A program made the translations under genes and the position numbers. A stretch of 12,553 nucleotides of DNA from Scytalidium lignicola (Eukaryota; Ascomycota; Leotiomycetes): positions 1-12,553 of the forward strand of contig NCSJ02000629.1 in the NCBI GenBank assembly GCA_002812745.2, in the 5' to 3' direction. Under the pieces are notes generated by a model. That model searched no databases. It was not told where the DNA came from and saw only the letters and a list, made by a program, of their open reading frames with translations. Shown piece by piece: positions 7,923 to 12,553 of the stretch (position 1 is its first letter; each line of letters begins with the position of its first letter).

Positions 7923-8276
7923 TACAGTCCCCCTGATTAAAGCGAAATGGTCCACTCTTGATGCCTGAACCGGAGAGCAGGGGCCTGGCAGCTCACAACC
8001 AATCAGCGTCATTGTCTGCCGGCAAAATTTCTGTGCAATCTGATGCTGACAATGATAACTAAGCTTCACATCTCAAATCCTCTAGAATATATGCACATTG
8101 CAGATATAGTCAACTTAATTCAAGTTCTATTTCAAACTTTAACTCTACCATCCTAACCATTTTAATATTGCATATCTTATAACTGAATTATAGGAGATCT
8201 CTCATACAAATCGTACGTAGAGGGTAACAAACGCCATTGAAAGTGGAGCATTTCGCTTTAATCAGGGGGAACTGTA
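7923..8276. mobile_element. 350-bp TA-flanked element with terminal inverted repeats (MITE-like)
   Basis: Left end CAGTCCCCCTGATTAAAGCG (from 7925) and right end read in reverse CAGTTCCCCCTGATTAAAGC (from 8274) form inverted repeats of about 33 bp. They have a one-base indel and a few mismatches and extend inward through AAATG(G/C)TCCACT. Each end is bordered by TA (7923-7924, 8275-8276), as for Tc1/mariner/pogo insertions. The interior is non-coding, the left half of normal GC and the right half AT-rich, so it may be an internally deleted copy of a larger transposon. It inserted upstream of the rutA-like gene and carries a CCAATCA near 8000. Confidence 0.8.
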
Positions 8277-8292
8277 CCGGATATCTACGGAC

Positions 8293-8402
8293 TACGGAGG
8301 TGCGCGGGGTAAGTTTTACTCACCGCCTTCGGCAGAATTTCATCCTTCACCGCGCATATTATTCTGCCCGAAGGCGGTGAGTAAAAACTGCGCACCTCCG
8401 TA
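8293..8402. repeat. 110-bp near-perfect palindrome (fold-back element)
   Basis: The left arm 8293-8338 and right arm 8361-8402 are reverse complements except for a small insertion (around 8306-8313) and one extra base. Both outer ends read TACGGAGGTGCGC, and the arms then share TTTTACTCACCGCCTTCGG. The loop is only 22 nt (8339-8360). The TA at each tip could be a target duplication of a small element. It lies 16 bp from the TA-flanked element at 7923-8276. A transcript would form a long hairpin. Confidence 0.85.
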
Positions 8403-8444
8403 TATGCTTACATCCAAGGTTCGGAAACTAATTAATTTAGTATT

Positions 8445-8558
8445 TGCCCTAATTAATACTAATTAAATTAATTGAAGCTCATACTAAAATTAACTTAATT
8501 AGTAACAACTTAAATTAAAATTAATTAAATTAATTAAATTAATTGTTGAATTAGGGCA
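8445..8558. repeat. Short inverted pair flanking a TTAA-rich tract
   Basis: TGCCCTAATTAAT (8445-8457) is the near-complement of the bases at 8546-8558, with one mismatch. Between them is low-complexity sequence built from AATTAATT and TTAAA words. The right partner overlaps the end of the copia LTR, so the pairing may be accidental. Confidence 0.4.
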
Positions 8559-8723
8559 CGTGAAAGCATGTAACGCAATATAAGGTTACTCTGTATATAT
8601 TGTGCTGTTGTAGTAACTACGTACATACACACATAAAGAGAGCTAACTAGTAGACTACCAAAAAGGGAAGTCACATGTAATAAACAAGATGGTGCTTAAG
8701 GCAACACATAGGATATCACAACA
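8544..8723 (-). mobile_element. 180-bp LTR, downstream LTR of a Ty1/copia-type relic
   Basis: Read on the minus strand it starts TGTTGTGATATCC at 8723 and ends CCCTAATTCAACA at 8544, giving perfect TGTTG/CAACA ends. Just upstream on that strand is ATAAGGGTA, a likely remnant of the polypurine tract (about 8732-8724). It lies about 135 bp after the copia stop codon at 8859, the right place for a 3' LTR. The partner LTR is not in the window, so identity to it cannot be checked. Confidence 0.6.
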
Positions 8724-8858
8724 TACCCTTATGTCATTGAAGCACTGAAAATTAATATAAAAGTACTCTAAATCCCATACAAAAACGAGTATGGAAACAC
8801 TTAAACCATAAAACAAAATGTTACAAGTATAATACCAAAGCCTGAAATAGGAAATTTA

Positions 8859-9112
8859 TCAATTCAAAGTAATTGATTTCAAACTTAACAAATCTATAAA
8901 CTTTGCATGTTTTACTGAATTCAAAGCTTTTATAAGGTTGTTAACCATTATATCTGCAATAAGAACATAATTTAAAACAATCTCTTCAGATTACACCTTT
9001 TCATGTACAAAGTAATATCTAATATCAATGTGTTTAGCCCTTTTTGATTATTCAGTAATCTTAACCATAAAAAAGGAGCCTATTATAGCTCTTACCATCA
9101 CAACCTGATAAG
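8859..9112 (-). pseudogene. Ty1/copia polyprotein relic, C-terminus of RNase H
   Basis: Minus-strand translation recovers two hallmark copia segments: KHIDIRYYFVHEKV (9035-8994), followed by ADIMVNNLIKALNSVKHAKF (from 8957) and IDLLSL, with a TGA stop at 8861-8859. Family members typically read KHIDIRYHF and ADMVADGLTK. Further up, GCDGKSYNRLLFYG (about 9100-9058) fits the segment before the RNase H DNQ motif, but in a shifted frame. Stops fall at sites expected from C-to-T or G-to-A change. The copia sequence stops making sense beyond about 9112, where a TGTTAG LTR-like start appears, suggesting interruption by another element. Not functional. Confidence 0.75.
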
Positions 9113-9368
9113 TGTTAGAAGGGCAGCTTATAAAGAGTCAGTAACCAAACAAGGGGTTAGGTCATATGATTAACACAAGTCTACAAGGTCTACAAGTCTA
9201 AGTGTTAGACTTATTAAACCAAGTAGAGTACTTGTATATAAAGTAACACTGATTGTCTATATAAGAACATACTCTTTAAGCTTTAATTAAGAACCTTATG
9301 TTCAACCTAAGTTATAACTTTATAATATACTTTATTATTCATAAAACTCTAGTCAGCTTGTTCTTACA
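9113..9368 (+). mobile_element. Candidate 5' LTR of a plus-strand Ty3/gypsy-type element
   Basis: Begins TGTTAGAAGGGCAGC exactly where the copia frame is lost and ends TTGTTCTTACA, giving TG...CA termini with TGTTAG/CTTACA near-inverted ends. It holds a TATA-like GTATATAAAG near 9233. The Gag relic starts about 180 bp beyond on the same strand, as expected for a 5' LTR. The right boundary is uncertain, no matching 3' LTR was found, and no primer-binding site was identified. Confidence 0.45.
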
Positions 9369-9551
9369 AATAAACTTACAAAGTAACTAAGCTTACTTCA
9401 CATGTTAATAATTAAAGGTTTTATAACATTTTGAACACTATCTACTTAAATACAAGTTGTATTTGAAGAAGTAAGTATAACTTAATACTATCATGAAGTA
9501 ATAAGAAGATAATAAATAACAAGTTAGACAAGATAAAAANCAAAACCTCTT

Positions 9552-10356
9552 AAAATACTACTTCTAACATTATTTACAAGGGATAAATCTAAGCTTTAAT
9601 GATTTAAAACATAAGTTATAATCTTCTTTAAGTTTAATAAAGATAAGTTTAATAACAAAGAAGACAAAGTTCTTTAAATAGCATTAAACTTTATAAGACT
9701 AGTTTTTAATTAGTTTCAATTATACTTGAACAACTTTATAACCTATTAAGACAAAGTAAAAGCTTAATAACAAGAGATATATAATATCTTTTCAGATTTA
9801 AACAATTTCTAAATAACTATCAAAGAAGCTTATAACAAGGTAAACTAAAAGAAGGACATTGAAAGAAGACTTTTATTCTTGAAGTAAAGAAGTCAACTAA
9901 CTTTAGCTTATACAATGGAATTTAAGAAGTACATAATACAAATAAGTTAAGCAAACAAAGTTCTTAAAGTAATGTATTATAAAGGACTTGGAAAAGAAGT
10001 TAAGGATAATATATTTAAGTTGACTAAGTAGTTAAATACATTAAAAGAAATAATATCCAAGTTTGTTAAGTTTGACAATTGAATTTATAAAAGAAAACTT
10101 AAGAAGAAAGGATAATATTCTTTTATAAGAAAGAAATCAAAAAAGAAANTCAAACAAGAAACTAGTATTAACAAACAAAGATAACCTTATAGATTTGGAC
10201 ATAGTAGAAAAGGGAAAGCCTTAGAAAAATAAAAATCAATAAAAACTTAAGGAAAGAAGAAATTCATTTAGAATTAACCTTAAGAAATTAAAAGATTAAA
10301 AGAAAAAGAAATTATACTTTAAGTATAAATTACTTAAGCATTTTACTAATAATCAT
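9552..10356 (+). pseudogene. Ty3/gypsy-type Gag relic, RIP-inactivated
   Basis: One frame runs from 9552 to about 10230 and reads as a fungal gypsy Gag broken by stops: FNKDKFNNKEDKVL, then EAYNKVN, ERRLLFLK, RSQLTLAYTMEFKKYIIQIS, VMYYKGLGKEVKDNIFKL (from 9969) and LNTLKEIISKFVKFDN, ending in a basic KRKLKKKG stretch. Most stops fit CAA/CAG, CGA or TGG codons changed by C-to-T or G-to-A, such as the one after FDN where Arg is usual. After a one-base frame shift (10230-10315) a zinc-knuckle remnant appears at 10315-10356: spacing X2-X4-X4 is kept, but both leading Cys are Tyr (TAC, TAT) and the last position is His. In the intact family Gag packages retrotransposon RNA; this copy is dead. Confidence 0.75.
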
Positions 10357-11157
10357 AAAGATAAAGAAAAGCAAATAATAATTATAAATGTAAGTATTAT
10401 AAGTATTTTAAGATAAGAAAGTCTACTATTAAACTATGAGGAAACTAGGAGAAACATATTAAGTATAATAGTATTCATAAGCTTAAGGCATTGTTAAGGA
10501 GATATAATTAAAGAAGTACTTAATGTTAAAGATTAACTTTAATTACAAGCATATTATTATATCAATTACAAATTTCTAAGATGTTAACATGTTATACAAC
10601 TTCTAAGGATTAGTTAGAGTAAAATCTTTTAATAAGAAATCAAGACAACTTGTAAACTATTGTTTAATTAGGACAACTTAATAATAGTTATTAAGAGAAG
10701 TTATAAGACAATTACCCTTACTTAAGATAAGTTATAAATAAATGTAAGACTTTGATTACTAAAAACAAGATAATAAGAACATTTGTTAAAACTAAATTAA
10801 TAAATCCTAAACAAGAAAATAATTAGTTAATTATTCTAGATAAGGTTTAACTTAATAAGAAGAACTATTACATTTGAACAATAAAGGAATAATAATATTC
10901 TTAACAAAGAAAATCCTTTAATAAGAAGTATATAAATAATTCTAAGAGTTATAATTAACCCTTACAAATCAGCTTAAGAGGAAATTAACAAATTTCCAGA
11001 TCTTGTAATTAAAATAACAATATTGAACATTAATAAAAAANGAAGTAAAAANGAATCTAAGACAAAGCCTTGAGAATTGTAGAAAACAAAGTAGAAGAGG
11101 AATAATAAGGAAATTAACTATGTTTACTAAACTTAGTAAACAAACAAAGATGAACTA
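10357..11157. other. AT-rich degraded DNA, pol not recognisable
   Basis: This follows the Gag relic, where protease and reverse transcriptase would be expected. All frames are full of stops and no protease or reverse-transcriptase motif was recognised. It may be heavily RIP-mutated element sequence or a non-autonomous element lacking pol. N calls at 11041 and 11052 abut A runs. Confidence 0.45.
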
Positions 11158-11393
11158 CTGTTATAAAACTACGTTATCCAGGTCACTGGATAGCCAGGGT
11201 AAGGTAGATGTTCAGGGACAGTAGAAACAGAAGACACTTGAGTAGATGACTAAGTCAAAGGTAGGATTTAGTAATGTATTTAAGTTGAATATGAAGAGTC
11301 TACTCTTATGTTCTTATAATATACTTATATAGATAATGAAATACATTTAGATTGTTGGATTGTTATAATCCCTTGATCCAGGTCTCTGGATTA
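11158..11393 (+). repeat. Pair of ~35-bp repeats, 200 bp apart, each with an ATCCAG palindrome
   Basis: ATCCAGGTCACTGGAT (11176-11191) and ATCCAGGTCTCTGGAT (11376-11391) lie exactly 200 bp apart; each is preceded by TGTTATAA and about eight other bases. The first extends to a perfect TATCCAG-GTCA-CTGGATA hairpin (11175-11192). The second lies 23 bp inside a possible LTR start, TGTTGGATTG at 11353. Confidence 0.7.
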
Positions 11394-11519
11394 TTAGATT
11401 ACTCTGATCTATTGATCCTAATCACATGACCTTCTAATTTGTTAGGTTCTTTATGTACACTTGCTATATACTAAGCCTTAAGCTTATACTAATTAACTTG
11501 TTTGGTCAAACCTATAACA
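11353..11519 (+). mobile_element. Possible LTR fragment
   Basis: Runs from TGTTGGATTGTTATAATCCC to GGTCAAACCTATAACA, so it has TG...CA ends, and contains an ATCACATGACC word and TATATACT (about 11465). No 5-bp duplication (TAGAT before, TTATC after), polypurine tract or primer site supports it. It could be the 3' LTR of the Gag-bearing element, but it shows no clear match to 9113-9368. Confidence 0.3.
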
Positions 11520-11741
11520 TTATCCTCTTTTTNGTACTAACATTGCCTTAACATTTAAGATATTGTCATGAACAATCTTATTATTCTATAAACCTTCCTT
11601 CTTTTAAACATATTATTAAAATGTTTATATCTTGATGATAACAATTTATTAGAATGATCATAATCAAGGAAATACTAAAAAAGATTAAATCTTGGTATTT
11701 ATATCTAAAACATCAAGATTAAAGTAATACTTTATATATAT
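11520..11741. other. AT-rich degraded DNA, nothing identified
   Basis: Low-complexity AT-rich sequence between the possible LTR and the coding relic; no frame or motif recognised. An N at 11533 follows a T run. Confidence 0.4.
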
Positions 11742-12148
11742 TGCAAATGAAAAGGACTATTATACAAGATAATACTTGATTCTGATCATTATAGTGAATA
11801 TGTCTGTAATAAGTGTAAATGTGATAGTAAGTACCTTTATATACCTTCTTAAGAGTTATATAAACAAGAGGATAAATGCCTTTCTTCTGAGTATAAGAAA
11901 ACCTTTATTACTTTAACTTAAACTTCTTAAGCCTTAGTTAAGGTTGTTACTTATCTTACCTGCTTGGATAAACAGTAAGTCTTTTTCTAGAAGCATGTTA
12001 AGAAGATAGTTTGTCATAGTTTAAAGTCCTTAGACAAACTAAATGTTAAGGAGAAGAAAGAAAGACAAGAGAAATAGAATTCTTCATAACCTTCAAAGTT
12101 GTATTCTGCTGACTTAAGCTTGACTTCTTCCTTTGTTATTAATTTTTT
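11742..12148 (+). pseudogene. Relic of a Cys-containing, charged coiled-coil-like protein
   Basis: One plus-strand frame stays readable for about 135 codons. It opens with a Cys-rich part (SEYVCNKCKCDSKYLYIPS), then a highly charged, Lys/Glu-rich, helix-prone stretch (ELYKQEDKCLSSEYKKTF, HVKKIVCHSLKSLDKLNVKE, KKERQEK) and a Ser-rich tail (LYSADLSLTSSFV). The in-frame stops are mostly TAA or TAG where Gln (CAA/CAG) would fit, as after TLT, TS and KQ, so C-to-T damage explains them. The layout recalls repeat-associated hypothetical proteins common in Eurotiales-type genomes (short Cys cluster plus charged helix containing LKSLDEL); this is from memory, with no confirmed family and no known function. 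Upstream parts are not readable, so the true start is unknown. Confidence 0.55.
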
Positions 12149-12149
12149 N

Positions 12150-12553
12150 CTTCTTTGACCTTATGATTTTATCACTTAGAAATTCATTTTAAGATAAGTT
12201 TAATAATATCTTTTTAATAACTTTTTATAACTTATAAGATTAGAAGTAAGTTCTTATTTATTCTTACTTTCTAGATACTTTATCCATTTAACCAAGTATT
12301 ATAACTTCTTATAATATATTTTATAATTGATAATTTTCTTAACCTTATATTTTCTTTTTTAAATCAACTTCCTTTAGTATTAATGTTTAAGCATTCTTAA
12401 ATATTAGTTCAAAAAGTAAAACATAGAAAATAAGATATATCTTAATTATCGTTAGTAATTTCAATTTATACATTAAAAGTTTATAGACTTTTTTAATTTT
12501 TATATAATCTTAACTTTACTTAGTCTAGTTTATTACTTAGTCTTGTTATTTTA
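12150..12553. other. AT-rich DNA to window end, nothing identified
   Basis: Uniformly AT-rich, with stops in all frames. No repeat end, RNA gene or coding relic could be supported. Confidence 0.4.

Noticed and set aside
7531..8069. Open frames of 62-104 codons on both strands upstream of the rutA-like gene
   Set aside because: They overlap one another, lack domains and run into the fold-back element.
10357..11157. Gypsy protease or reverse transcriptase after Gag
   Set aside because: No frame gave a convincing catalytic motif; calling pol would be guessing.

Overview
The window looks like nuclear DNA from a filamentous ascomycete (Pezizomycotina); the genus cannot be fixed from the sequence. 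The evidence is two genes with short spliceosomal introns (53-72 nt, GTRAGT-type donors, CTAAC/CTAAT-like branch sites), separated by very AT-rich DNA full of broken transposons. Where broken coding frames can still be read, stops and lost residues mostly fit C-to-T / G-to-A change, the mark of repeat-induced point mutation (RIP). No rRNA, tRNA or CRISPR array was seen.

Layout. (1) 1-1310, + strand: the 3' part (347 codons, five exons) of a cytochrome P450 gene whose N-terminus lies outside the window. (2) 1311-6254: about 4.9 kb of gene-free AT-rich DNA. It holds a long inverted repeat (about 2023-2280 with 3029-3274) enclosing an LTR-like block (2686-2898); a repeat field (3651-4709) with eight copies of a degenerate palindrome and a 4 x 19-bp tandem array; a row of three GCGNAGC mini-hairpins (4818-4867); a cluster of ambiguous bases that is probably a join (5680-5706); and a structured island (5709-6110) that may carry an LTR end. 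(3) 6255-7423, - strand: a complete two-exon gene for a RutA-type flavin monooxygenase (371 aa), with an upstream region containing a TATA-like box and several GATA-factor sites. (4) 7923-8402: two non-coding fold-back elements side by side, a 350-bp TA-flanked element with terminal inverted repeats and a 110-bp near-perfect palindrome. (5) 8544-12553: RIP-degraded retroelements. A minus-strand Ty1/copia end (180-bp LTR plus RNase H C-terminus) appears to be interrupted near 9113 by a plus-strand element with a Ty3/gypsy-type Gag. Beyond it are a 200-bp-spaced repeat pair and a relic of a Cys-containing, charged, probably coiled-coil protein (11742-12148).

The two genes point at each other across the AT-rich block and nothing shows that they act together. 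The P450 looks like an ordinary fungal catabolic or secondary-metabolism enzyme. The RutA homologue implies oxidative opening of a pyrimidine or similar amide ring, but no flavin reductase or other Rut gene is in the window. The rest is a layered transposon graveyard, and the non-coding structured repeats are its least explained part.
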